A stretch of DNA of 64,000 bases from positions 1 through 64,000 of the forward strand of contig SCVB01000030.1 of NCBI GenBank assembly GCA_004296955.1. The letters are read 5' to 3'. This document shows positions 26,195 through 34,069 of this stretch, piece after piece. The position numbers and the translations under genes are program-made. Positions within the stretch are counted from its first letter, which is position 1. Every line of letters begins with the position of its first letter. The DNA comes from Brevundimonas sp. GTDB taxonomy: Bacteria; Pseudomonadota; Alphaproteobacteria; Caulobacterales; Caulobacteraceae. The notes beneath the pieces are model-generated. The model was not told the origin of the DNA. It did no database searches and worked only from the letters and a program-made list of their open reading frames with translations.

Positions 26195-27168
26195 GCGGGC
26201 ACGCGCGGGACCGATGCGACCTGGTCCCCGACGCGGCGGCCGAGGCCGCCTTCCTCGACGCCTTCGGCAAGGGCCGGCTGCACCACGCCTGGCTGCTGTG
26301 CGGGCCGGAGGGCTCGGGCAAGGCGACCTTCGCCTTCCGCGCCGCGCGACGGCTGCTGGGCGCCGCGCCAGATCCGTCATTCGGCCCGTTGGGAACCAGC
26401 CCCGATGATCCGGTGGCGCGGCTGGTGACGGCCCAGTCCCATCCTGACCTGCTGGTGCTGGAACGCGCTGTCGAGGGCGGCAAGACGAAGAAGTCGATCT
26501 CGGTCGACCAGGCGCGGGAACTGCCCGAGTTCTTCTCCAAGAGCCCGTCGCAGGCGCGCTATCGGGTCGCCATCATCGATGCCGCCGACGACCTGAACCT
26601 GAATGCCGCCAACGCCTTGCTCAAGGTTCTTGAGGAGCCGCCCGAGCGGGGCGTGCTGTTCCTGGTCAGCCATGCGCCGGGCCGGCTGCTGGCGACGATC
26701 CGTTCGCGCTGCCGCCGGCTGGCCTTCCCGGTCTGGCCGCTGCACGCGCTGGAGGAGCTGGTGCGGAACCGGACCGGCGTGTCCTCGGCCGAGGCGGCGC
26801 GGATCGCCGGCATGGCGGGCGGCTCGCCGGGCAGGGCCCTGGCCCTGGCCTCCGGGGCGACCCTTGAGGCCGACCAGCTCGCCCAGGCCTGGGTGTCGGC
26901 GGCGACCGTCGATCGGGCCGAGGCGCTGGCGGTCGGCGACAAATTCCGCGGCGCCGAGGGTCAGGAGCGGTTCGAGACCCTGATGGACCGGCTCGCCGCG
27001 GCCGTGAAGGTGCGGGCGCTGGAGGAGGGGGCGTCCGGCGCGCGCTGGGCCGAGCTGTGGAGCCGACTGGCCGAACTGCCCGACCGCGCCGCCGCCATCA
27101 ACCTCGACCGGGCCGACGTCCTCGCCGGAGTCCTGGCCGACCTGCAGCGGGTCAAGGCGGGCGGATGA
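26191..27168 (+). CDS. holB: DNA polymerase III delta-prime subunit
   Basis: Clamp-loader subunit, 325 residues. An AAA+ fold with P-loop GPEGSGKATFAFRAAR, an IDAADDLNLNAANALLKVLE segment typical of delta-prime, and the SRC motif TIRSRCRRLAF. GTG start overlaps tmk; its TGA overlaps the tatD ATG, so the block is translationally coupled. Confidence 0.94.
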   Translation: MSGHARDRCDLVPDAAAEAAFLDAFGKGRLHHAWLLCGPEGSGKATFAFRAARRLLGAAPDPSFGPLGTSPDDPVARLVTAQSHPDLLVLERAVEGGKTKKSISVDQARELPEFFSKSPSQARYRVAIIDAADDLNLNAANALLKVLEEPPERGVLFLVSHAPGRLLATIRSRCRRLAFPVWPLHALEELVRNRTGVSSAEAARIAGMAGGSPGRALALASGATLEADQLAQAWVSAATVDRAEALAVGDKFRGAEGQERFETLMDRLAAAVKVRALEEGASGARWAELWSRLAELPDRAAAINLDRADVLAGVLADLQRVKAGG

Positions 27169-27953
27169 TCATCGACAGCCACGTCAATCTGCACGCCCCC
27201 CAGTTCGATGAAGACCGCGACGCCGTCATCGCCCGCGCCCGCGAGGCCGGGGTCGCGCTGATGGTCGAAATCTCCGACAAGCTGTCGACCTTCGAGGCCA
27301 CCCATGGTCTGGCCATGGCCCATGATGACATCTGGTGCACCGTCGGGGCCCATCCGCATGAGGCCAAGGATCACGTCGACCTGACCGTCGACCGGCTGGT
27401 CGAACTGGCCGGGCGGCCGCGCGTGGTCGGGATCGGCGAATGCGGCCTGGACTTCCACTACGACCTCAGCCCGCGCGACGTGCAGGCGGCGGTGTTCCGG
27501 ACCCATATCGCGGCGGCGCGCCAGACCGGCCTGCCATTGGTGGTGCATACCCGCGAAGCCGACGATGTCATGGCCAGCATCCTGGCGGAGGAACAGGCCG
27601 AGGGGCCGTTCCGGTTCCTGATGCATTGCTATACCAGCGGGCCGGAACTGGCGGAGAAGGCGGCGGAAATGGGGGCGTGGTTCTCCGTGTCCGGCATCGC
27701 CACCTTCAAGGCGGCGAGCGAGGTGCGGGAGATCGTGGCGGCCATGCCGGCCGACCGGATCATCGTCGAGACCGACTGCCCCTATCTGGCGCCCATGCCG
27801 CATCGCGGGCGGCGCAACGAGCCGGCGTATGTGGTTCATGTGCTGGACAAGCTGGCCGAGATCCGCGGCTGGACCCGGGACGAGGCCGAGGCGCGAACCA
27901 CCGACGCCTTCTTCGCCCTGTTCGACCGCATTCCGAGGCCGGAGGGGGCATGA
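27165..27953 (+). CDS. TatD-family metal-dependent hydrolase
   Basis: A 262-residue TIM-barrel hydrolase. Metal ligands are seen in MIIDSHVNLH, the glutamate in GIGECGLDFHYD, histidines in LVVHTREADD and LMHCYTSG, and the aspartate in VETDCPYLAPMPHRG. TatD proteins have DNase activity and have been linked to DNA repair. The position after holB, as in many genomes, is conserved. ATG overlaps the holB stop and its own stop overlaps the next ATG. Confidence 0.93.
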   Translation: MIIDSHVNLHAPQFDEDRDAVIARAREAGVALMVEISDKLSTFEATHGLAMAHDDIWCTVGAHPHEAKDHVDLTVDRLVELAGRPRVVGIGECGLDFHYDLSPRDVQAAVFRTHIAAARQTGLPLVVHTREADDVMASILAEEQAEGPFRFLMHCYTSGPELAEKAAEMGAWFSVSGIATFKAASEVREIVAAMPADRIIVETDCPYLAPMPHRGRRNEPAYVVHVLDKLAEIRGWTRDEAEARTTDAFFALFDRIPRPEGA

Positions 27954-28762
27954 GCGAGGCGGCGGGCGAGCTGGAGGTCGTGATCCTCGGCTGCGGCTCG
28001 TCCGGCGGCGTGCCGCGCGGCGACGGGGACTGGGGTGATTGCGATCCGGCCGAGCCGAGGAACCGGCGCAGCCGTTGCTCGGCGCTGTTCCGCCGCCACG
28101 GACCCGATGGGGTCACCAGCGTGTTGATCGACACCTCGCCGGACCTGCGGGCCCAGATGCTGGCGGCCCAGGTCCGCCACATAGACGCGGTGCTCTACAC
28201 CCACGACCACGCCGACCAGACCCACGGGATCGACGACCTGCGCGTCTTCGCCATGCGCGCCCGACGGCGCATCCCCGCCTTCATGGACCCGGCGACCTAC
28301 GAGGCCCTGTATCAGCGGTTCCGCTACATCTTCGAGAGCGTGGAGGGCTATCCGGCCATTCTCGACGACCGTCCGATCCCGCCGCACGGCGGGGCCTGGG
28401 CGGTGGACGGACCCGGCGGGCCCCTGCCGGTCGTCACCTTCGACCAGGCGCACGGGCCGATCCGCTCGGTGGGCTACCGTATCGGGCCGTTGGCCTATTC
28501 GAGCGACGTCTCCGACCTCGACGAAGCGGCGATCGAGGCGGTGCGCGGCTGCGACCTGTGGATCGTCGACGCCCTGCGCTGGACGCCGCACCCGACCCAC
28601 GCCCATGTCGACAAGACCCTGGACTGGATCGCCCGGGCGCAGGTCAAGCGGGCCGTGCTGACCAACCTGCACCTCGACCTCGACTACAACGCCCTCAAGG
28701 CCGCCGTGCCCGCCCATGTCGACGTCGCCCATGACGGCTGGTCGGCGCGGCTTTCCCTTTGA
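27950..28762 (+). CDS. MBL-fold metallohydrolase, PhnP-like
   Basis: A 270-residue metallo-beta-lactamase-fold enzyme. The metal motif is YTHDHADQTHG, preceded by ILGCGSSGGVPRGDGDWGDC and followed by SSDVSDLDEAAIEAV and TNLHLDLDYNAL, as in the PhnP/cyclic-phosphodiesterase group. Cysteines at CGSSGG and WGDCD may bind a structural zinc. Coupled to tatD by a 4-bp overlap, as is usual in alphaproteobacteria. The natural substrate is unknown. Confidence 0.9.
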   Translation: MSEAAGELEVVILGCGSSGGVPRGDGDWGDCDPAEPRNRRSRCSALFRRHGPDGVTSVLIDTSPDLRAQMLAAQVRHIDAVLYTHDHADQTHGIDDLRVFAMRARRRIPAFMDPATYEALYQRFRYIFESVEGYPAILDDRPIPPHGGAWAVDGPGGPLPVVTFDQAHGPIRSVGYRIGPLAYSSDVSDLDEAAIEAVRGCDLWIVDALRWTPHPTHAHVDKTLDWIARAQVKRAVLTNLHLDLDYNALKAAVPAHVDVAHDGWSARLSL

Positions 28763-28780
28763 CGATGGAGACCTGACGCG

Positions 28781-29854
28781 ATGAAACGCCTCGTTCCGGC
28801 CCTGTGCGGCCTCGCGGCCCTGCTGATGTCCTCCGCGGCTGCAGCCCAGCCCGCGCCGACGGAGGGGGACTTCCGCGTCGCCGGCTTCGCCCTCGCCTCG
28901 GGCGAGACCCTGCCGGACCTGCGCCTGCACTACCGCACCCTCGGCCAGCCGCGCCGCGGCGCGGACGGGCGGATCGACAACGCCGTCCTGATCCTGCACG
29001 GCACCGGCGGGACCGGGGCGCAGTTCCTGTCGCCGCAGTTCGCTGACGAGCTTTACGGGCCCGGTCAGCCGCTGGATATCACCCGCTACTACATCATTCT
29101 GCCGGACAACCTCGGTCACGGCGGTTCGTCCAAACCGTCGGACGGCCAGAGAGCCCGGTTCCCGGAGTACGGCTACGCGGATATGGTCGAGGCGCAGCGG
29201 CGGCTGCTGGTCGACGGGCTTGGCGTGGACCGTCTGCGGCTGATCATGGGCACCTCGATGGGCTGTATGCACATCTTCGTCTGGGCCGAGGCCCATCCTG
29301 ACTTCGCCGGGGCCCTGATGCCCATGGCCTGCCAGCCGACGGCCATCGTCGGCCGCAACCGCCTGTGGCGGACCATGCTGAAGGACGCCATCCGCAGCGA
29401 TCCGGCCTGGGCCGGCGGCGACTATGTCGAGCAGCCGGTCGGAGGGCTGCGCACGGCGGTCGATCTGCTGCTGCTGGCGGGCTCGGCGCCCATGGCCATG
29501 CAGCAGGATCTGCCGACGCCGGCGGCGGCCGATGAGTGGCTGGCGGCGCAGCAGGCGCGACGCATCCCGGCGCTGGACGCCAATGACCTCTGGTATCAGG
29601 TCAACGCCTCGCACGACTACGACCCTTCGGCCGGTCTGGAGCGGATCACCGCCCCGATGACCTGGATCAACTCGGCCGACGACTTCATCAATCCGCCCGA
29701 GCTGGGGCTGGCCGAGCAGTTCGTCCCGCGGATCGCCGGGGTCCAGTACCGCCTGGTGCCCAACAGCCCCGGCGGCAAGGGCCACGGGACCCACACCTGG
29801 GCGGTGTTCTGGAAACAGGACCTGATCGACCTGCTGGCGCGGACGGAGCGTTAG
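28781..29854 (+). CDS. Exported alpha/beta hydrolase, MetX-like
   Basis: 357 residues with a signal peptide (MKRLVPALCGLAALLMSSAA, cut at AAAQP). The fold resembles homoserine O-acetyltransferase: LHGTGGTGAQF, IILPDNLGHGGSSKP, nucleophile elbow IMGTSMGCMHIFVWAE, acid NSADDFINPP and histidine GKGHGTHTWAVFW. The signal peptide argues against a role in methionine synthesis and for hydrolysis of an ester or small molecule in the periplasm. Follows the MBL gene by 18 bp and may share its transcript. Confidence 0.85.
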   Translation: MKRLVPALCGLAALLMSSAAAAQPAPTEGDFRVAGFALASGETLPDLRLHYRTLGQPRRGADGRIDNAVLILHGTGGTGAQFLSPQFADELYGPGQPLDITRYYIILPDNLGHGGSSKPSDGQRARFPEYGYADMVEAQRRLLVDGLGVDRLRLIMGTSMGCMHIFVWAEAHPDFAGALMPMACQPTAIVGRNRLWRTMLKDAIRSDPAWAGGDYVEQPVGGLRTAVDLLLLAGSAPMAMQQDLPTPAAADEWLAAQQARRIPALDANDLWYQVNASHDYDPSAGLERITAPMTWINSADDFINPPELGLAEQFVPRIAGVQYRLVPNSPGGKGHGTHTWAVFWKQDLIDLLARTER

Positions 29855-30123
29855 GCGGCGTCCCAGCGCGGCGCCGGGGCGCCCCGCAGCAGACCTTCGG
29901 TGCTCAGATCTTCGTCGATATCGGGCCAGTGAATCCCAAGGCCGGCTCCGGAGATCTTCCAGTTGCTGCGCTGCTCGGCCGTGGCGTTCGCCAGGCGAGG
30001 GTACCATGCGAGGGGCGCGGCGATCGCGCGACCGTCCATCAGCTCCACCACGAGACGATCGTCTTCGATCGTGAGTGACTTCGCCCGGATGTCGGCGACA
30101 TCGTTATGAGCCAAAGAAGTCAT
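29851..30123 (-). CDS. DUF2442-family protein
   Basis: 90 residues beginning MTSLAHNDVADIRA, with the family features LTIEDDRLVVELMDGR, PLAWYPRLANAT and WPDIDEDLSTEGLL. DUF2442 proteins are usually found beside DUF4160 genes and are sometimes annotated as parts of toxin-antitoxin-like pairs; the biochemical role is not known to me. ATG at 30123 has GGAAAGG upstream and lies inside the 3' end of the DUF4160 gene (20-bp overlap). The tail overlaps the convergent hydrolase gene by 4 bp. Confidence 0.85.
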   Translation of the reverse strand: MTSLAHNDVADIRAKSLTIEDDRLVVELMDGRAIAAPLAWYPRLANATAEQRSNWKISGAGLGIHWPDIDEDLSTEGLLRGAPAPRWDAA

Positions 30124-30340
30124 TCCACGCCTTTCCGAACGCATCGCCGTGATCGCTCACATGGCCTTGTATCACGCGCAGCTCCTTTGCTGAAAAGCCG
30201 ATGTTCTGCGCCAGGGCCGTGTCCTTCAGCCAGAATTTCGCGGTGCAGTCGTCGCGGTCCACGTGAACATGCGGCGGTTCGTTTGGCTCGTGGCTGTAGA
30301 AATAGAATCGGTAAGGGCCGATCCGAAGCAGCGTCGGCAT
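30104..30340 (-). CDS. DUF4160-family protein
   Basis: 78 residues, MPTLLRIGPYRFYFYSHEPN then EPPHVHVDRDDCTAKFWL, the hallmark of DUF4160, and a C-terminal helix. Overlaps the downstream DUF2442 gene, so the two are coupled. It starts 1 bp after the hemB stop, so it may be read from the hemB promoter. Function unknown; a small regulatory or toxin-antitoxin-like module is a common guess without proof. Confidence 0.85.
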   Translation of the reverse strand: MPTLLRIGPYRFYFYSHEPNEPPHVHVDRDDCTAKFWLKDTALAQNIGFSAKELRVIQGHVSDHGDAFGKAWNDFFGS

Positions 30341-30341
30341 C

Positions 30342-31346
30342 TCATCCCCCCAGCAACCGCGCCGCCTGCGGGGCGAAATAGCTCAGCACCCCGGCGCAGC
30401 CGGCGCGCTTGAAGGCGTGGAGGGATTCGAGGATGGCGCGGTCTTCCTCGAGCCAGCCGTTGGCCATGGCGGCGCGCATCATCGCGTACTCGCCGGACAC
30501 CTGGTAGGCGAAGGTGGGAACTTTGAAGGTCTCGCTAACGCGCTGAACGATATCGAGATACAGCATGCCGGGCTTGACCATGACGGCGTCGGCGCCCTCG
30601 CTGATGTCCATGGCCACCTCGCGCAGGGCCTCGTCGGAATTGGCGTAGTCCATCTGATAGGTCTTCTTGTCGCCGGTCAGGGCTTTGGCCGAGCCGACGG
30701 CGTCGCGATAAGGGCTATAGAAGGCCGAGGCGTATTTGGCGGCGTAGGATAGGATCAGGACGTCGTGGAAGCTGTTGGCCTCCAGCGCTTCCCGGATGGC
30801 CTGGACCCGGCCGTCCATCATGTCCGAGGGGGCGACCACATCGGCGCCGGCGTGGGCGTGGATGAAGGCCTGTTCGGCCAGCCGCTCGAGGCTGGCGTCA
30901 TTGAGGATGCAACCGTCCTCGACCACGCCGTCGTGGCCGTGGTCGGTGTAGCAGTCGAGCGCCACGTCGGTGATGACGCCGATCTCGGGCGCGGCGTCCT
31001 TGATGGCCTTGATGCAGGCGGGGATCAGGCCGTCGGGGTCGGTCGCGCCCGTGCCGATAGCGTCCTTGATCGCGCCGTCGACATTGGGGAACAGGGCCAC
31101 GGCGGGAATGCCGAGATCGCGGGCCTCGACGGCGGCGGCCGCGGCGGCGCGGGGCGACAGGCGGAAGACGCCCGGCATGGAGGCGACCGGGATGCGGTCG
31201 TCGGCGCCGTCATGGACGATCAGCGGCCAGACCAGATCGGCCGGGGTCAGCACCGTCTCGGCGACCAGCCGGCGCACCCAGGGGCTGCTGCGGAGGCGGC
31301 GGGGGCGGGCGAACGGGAAGGCGGCGGGGGCGAACGGCTGGGTCAT
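30342..31346 (-). CDS. hemB: Porphobilinogen synthase (5-aminolevulinate dehydratase)
   Basis: Condenses two 5-aminolevulinates to porphobilinogen, the second step of haem synthesis. 334 residues with the Schiff-base lysine regions SYAAKYASAFYSPYRDA and VMVKPGMLYLDI. The metal-binding segment reads DVALDCYTDHGHDG, so the cysteine triad of zinc-dependent enzymes is replaced by aspartates and alanine, as in the magnesium/potassium-type enzymes of alphaproteobacteria. hemA lies 6.5 kb downstream on the other strand. Confidence 0.97.
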   Translation of the reverse strand: MTQPFAPAAFPFARPRRLRSSPWVRRLVAETVLTPADLVWPLIVHDGADDRIPVASMPGVFRLSPRAAAAAAVEARDLGIPAVALFPNVDGAIKDAIGTGATDPDGLIPACIKAIKDAAPEIGVITDVALDCYTDHGHDGVVEDGCILNDASLERLAEQAFIHAHAGADVVAPSDMMDGRVQAIREALEANSFHDVLILSYAAKYASAFYSPYRDAVGSAKALTGDKKTYQMDYANSDEALREVAMDISEGADAVMVKPGMLYLDIVQRVSETFKVPTFAYQVSGEYAMMRAAMANGWLEEDRAILESLHAFKRAGCAGVLSYFAPQAARLLGG

Positions 31347-31441
31347 GGCCGCGCTTATAGACGAAGCCTCGCCGCCGAGGGGAGGGTTCAGTTTGTCGCC
31401 GGTTCGGTTAGAAGCGCCTCACAGACTCAAGGAAACGCCCC

Positions 31442-32581
31442 ATGGACTTCGCCCTCAATGACGACCAGCGCGCCATCCAGGACGCGGCCCGGCAGTTCGC
31501 CGATGCTGAACTGGCTCCGCACAGCGCCGAATGGGACGAGACCAAACATTTCCCGGTCGATGTCATGCGCCACGCCGCCGAAATGGGCTTCTGCGGCATC
31601 TATACGGGCGAGGAACACGGCGGCATGGCCCTGGGCCGGGTCGAGGCGGCGCTGATCTTCGAGGAGTTGTCCCGCGGCGACGTCTCCACGGCGGCCTTCA
31701 TCTCGATCCACAACATGGCCACGTGGATGATCGACAAATTCGGCTCGGACGACCTGCGCGCCCGCTATGTGCCGCGGCTGACCACCATGGAGCTGATCGC
31801 CAGCTACTGCCTGACCGAGCCGGGCTCGGGCTCCGACGCGGCCGGCCTGCGCACCACGGCGAAGCGTGACGGCGACCACTGGGTGCTGAACGGCTCCAAG
31901 GCCTTCATCTCGGGGGCGGGCACGTCGGACGTCTATGTCGTCATGGCGCGCACTGGCGGCGACGGCCCGAAGGGGATCTCGACCTTCGTGATCGAGAAGG
32001 ATGCGCCGGGCCTCAGCTTCGGGGCGCAGGAGAAGAAGATGGGCTGGAACAGCCAGCCCACGGCGATCGTCGCCTTCGATGACTGCCGCATCCCGGCGGC
32101 CAATCTGCTGGGCAAGGAGGGGGACGGTTTCCGCTACGCCATGATGGGTCTGGACGGCGGCCGCCTGAACATCGCCGCCTGTTCACTGGGCGGCGCCCGG
32201 CTGGCGCTGGAGACGACGCAGGCTTACGTCACGACGCGAAAACAGTTCGGCAAGCCCTTGTCGGACTTTCAGAATACCCAGTTCAAGCTCGCCGACATGG
32301 CGACCCAGCTGGAGGCCTGCCGCCTGATGGTGCTGCGCGGGGCCTGGGCCATCGACACCAACCATCCCGAGAAGACCAAATGGTGCGCCATGGCCAAGCG
32401 CATGACCACCGACGCCTGTTTCCAGATCGCCGACGAGGCCCTGCAGTTGCATGGCGGCTACGGCTATCTGAAGGACTATCCGCTGGAGCGGATCGTTCGG
32501 GACCTGCGGGTGCACCGGATTCTCGAGGGCACCAATGAGATCATGCGCGTGATCACGGCGCGGGAAATGCTGCGGCAGTAA
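31442..32581 (+). CDS. Acyl-CoA dehydrogenase, probable isobutyryl-CoA dehydrogenase
   Basis: A 379-residue FAD enzyme. Conserved blocks: YCLTEPGSGSDAAGLRTTA, GSKAFISGAGTSDVYVVMAR, RKQFGKPLSDFQNTQFKLAD, and the catalytic glutamate region LHGGYGYLKDYPLERIVRDL with HRILEGTNEIMRV. Similarity to ACAD8 (isobutyryl-CoA) is inferred from sequence and from 3-hydroxyisobutyryl-CoA hydrolase and 3-hydroxyisobutyrate dehydrogenase genes within 6 kb on the same strand, which are later valine-degradation steps. Short-chain or branched-chain substrates in general remain possible. Confidence 0.9.
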   Translation: MDFALNDDQRAIQDAARQFADAELAPHSAEWDETKHFPVDVMRHAAEMGFCGIYTGEEHGGMALGRVEAALIFEELSRGDVSTAAFISIHNMATWMIDKFGSDDLRARYVPRLTTMELIASYCLTEPGSGSDAAGLRTTAKRDGDHWVLNGSKAFISGAGTSDVYVVMARTGGDGPKGISTFVIEKDAPGLSFGAQEKKMGWNSQPTAIVAFDDCRIPAANLLGKEGDGFRYAMMGLDGGRLNIAACSLGGARLALETTQAYVTTRKQFGKPLSDFQNTQFKLADMATQLEACRLMVLRGAWAIDTNHPEKTKWCAMAKRMTTDACFQIADEALQLHGGYGYLKDYPLERIVRDLRVHRILEGTNEIMRVITAREMLRQ

Positions 32582-32634
32582 TGCATGACGGCGTTCCGAG
32601 ACGGAGTCATAGTGGCGGGGGGAGGACCATCGTC

Positions 32635-33357
32635 ATGAAACTGCTCTGGATCGCCGCTGCCGCCGTCCTGATCGCCGCCCCCGTCGCCGCGCAGGACGTC
32701 GCCAACTACCTCGGCAGCGACGAGATCATCGTCACCGGCTCGCGCGCCATCGAATGGGACCCGGACGACGTGCCGGTGATCCAGCTGGAGCGGCGCGCCG
32801 ACAATCTGATCGTCGCCGTGCGGGTGGTGAACGACACGCGCGACGCCCCGGGACGCCGCGACGAGATCACCCGGACCCTGCGCGCCATGGCCCGGGCGGC
32901 CGCGGGACGGGCCGACATCGACCTGAGCATCGAGGACGACGGGACCCTGGTTCCGCTGACCGAAGACATGGTCGCCACCCTGACGCTGGGCGTCGATCAG
33001 GGCCGCAGCGACACCAGCGTGGCCAGCCTTGTGGTCAAGACGCCGATCCGCGAGGCCGACACCCTCGACTCCGCCTCGGAGCGGATCGAGGAGTTCGTTG
33101 ACGACATCGCGCCGGTCGGACGTTCGATCGCCGACATCAGCGGGGACTGGCAGCTGTCGGTGATCAATCCGGCCCAGTACCGGGCGCCGATCCTTGTGGC
33201 GGTCGCGGCCGATGCGCGCGCGACCTCGGCGGTGTTCGGCGAGGGCTATGCGGTCCAGGTCGAGGGGATGTCCAACCGGGTGACCTGGCGCCAGTCCGGC
33301 CCGCTCGATCTGTCGCTGTTCATTCCCTACGACATGACGGTGACGCCGAAGCCCTGA
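32635..33357 (+). CDS. Exported protein with a TonB-box-like N-terminus
   Basis: 240 residues. Signal peptide MKLLWIAAAAVLIAAPVAAQ is followed by SDEIIVTGSRAIEWDPDDVP, close to the TonB box (DEIVVTG) at the start of many Caulobacterales receptors, but no barrel follows. The rest is a mixed fold with acidic patches. ATG at 32635 is chosen for its signal peptide and GGGGGGAGG upstream. Function unknown. It is inserted among the valine genes but has no visible link to them. Confidence 0.75.
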   Translation: MKLLWIAAAAVLIAAPVAAQDVANYLGSDEIIVTGSRAIEWDPDDVPVIQLERRADNLIVAVRVVNDTRDAPGRRDEITRTLRAMARAAAGRADIDLSIEDDGTLVPLTEDMVATLTLGVDQGRSDTSVASLVVKTPIREADTLDSASERIEEFVDDIAPVGRSIADISGDWQLSVINPAQYRAPILVAVAADARATSAVFGEGYAVQVEGMSNRVTWRQSGPLDLSLFIPYDMTVTPKP

Positions 33358-33366
33358 TCTGCTATT

Positions 33367-33386
33367 CTGACCACAAATATGGTCAG
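33367..33386. promoter_or_regulatory. Palindromic operator before the antitoxin gene
   Basis: CTGACCA-CAAATA-TGGTCAG has perfect 7-bp arms and ends 9 bp before the antitoxin ATG. Phd/YefM-type antitoxins repress their own operon at such palindromes, so it is probably the autoregulatory operator. Confidence 0.65.
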
Positions 33387-33395
33387 GATGTCATC

Positions 33396-33662
33396 ATGCG
33401 AACGGTCGGGGTGCTCGAGGCCAAGACGAACCTCTCGGCGTTAATCGATGAGGTCGAGACCTCGGGCGAGGTGATCGTGATCACCCGTCACGGCAAGGCG
33501 GTGGCGCGGCTGGCGCCCGAGCCGTCCGCGCGCCGTTCCGGCGCGTCGGGAGTGGCCGAACGCGCCCGGGCCTTTCGCGACAAACAGGCGCCGGATCCGG
33601 AATGGGCCGCCCTGTCGTGGGAAGAACTGAAGGCGATCGCGCGTGACGAAGCTGATCGTTGA
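33396..33662 (+). CDS. Type II antitoxin, Phd/YefM family
   Basis: 88 residues. The N-terminal Phd fold reads MRTVGVLEAKTNLSALIDEV then GEVIVITRHGKAVARLAP, which dimerises and binds DNA; the C-terminal helix (PEWAALSWEELKAIARDEAD) should neutralise the PIN toxin encoded next, overlapping by 20 bp. A palindrome sits directly upstream. Confidence 0.9.
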   Translation: MRTVGVLEAKTNLSALIDEVETSGEVIVITRHGKAVARLAPEPSARRSGASGVAERARAFRDKQAPDPEWAALSWEELKAIARDEADR

Positions 33663-34059
33663 CGCATCGGCGGCCGCCTCCTGGCTGTTAGCCTCTCAAG
33701 CGACCCGATCCGCGCTGGACCTTCTCGACCGTCTCGGCACGTTCGATCTGGTGGCTCCCCATATATTTCAATGGGAGATCGGAAACGTGCTTGTGCGCCA
33801 GACGCGGCGTGTTTCCGGATTCGATCTGCAGGAGGCGCTGATACTTCTCGATGACTTTGACATTGAGTTGGCCCCACCTTGGGAGCGCAACGATTTGCGG
33901 CTTCTGGGCCTTTTCGCGGCGAGCCGCGGGCTCAGCCTTTTCGATGCGAGCTACCTGTGGCTCGCGATGGCGGTTGACGGCGCCGTCGCGTCCCGTGACG
34001 GCAGCCTGTTGGGCGCGGCAAGCGCCGCCGGTCTTCCCGTGTTCGACCTTCGCGACTAA
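33643..34059 (+). CDS. Type II toxin, PIN-domain ribonuclease (VapC-like)
   Basis: 138 residues, GTG start inside the antitoxin gene. PIN-domain acidic residues are present: KLIVDASAAASWLL (Asp), FQWEIGNVLV (Glu), LSLFDASYLWLAM (Asp) and VASRDGSLLG (Asp). It is expected to cut RNA when the antitoxin is lost. Lower GC and different wobble use than flanking genes suggest arrival by transfer. The pair sits between unrelated metabolic genes. Confidence 0.9.
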   Translation: MTKLIVDASAAASWLLASQATRSALDLLDRLGTFDLVAPHIFQWEIGNVLVRQTRRVSGFDLQEALILLDDFDIELAPPWERNDLRLLGLFAASRGLSLFDASYLWLAMAVDGAVASRDGSLLGAASAAGLPVFDLRD

Positions 34060-34069
34060 GCGGGGGCGC

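Noticed and set aside
32581..32634. Upstream in-frame start for the exported protein at 32635
   Set aside because: Would place about 18 residues ahead of a good signal peptide and lacks the ribosome site found before 32635.
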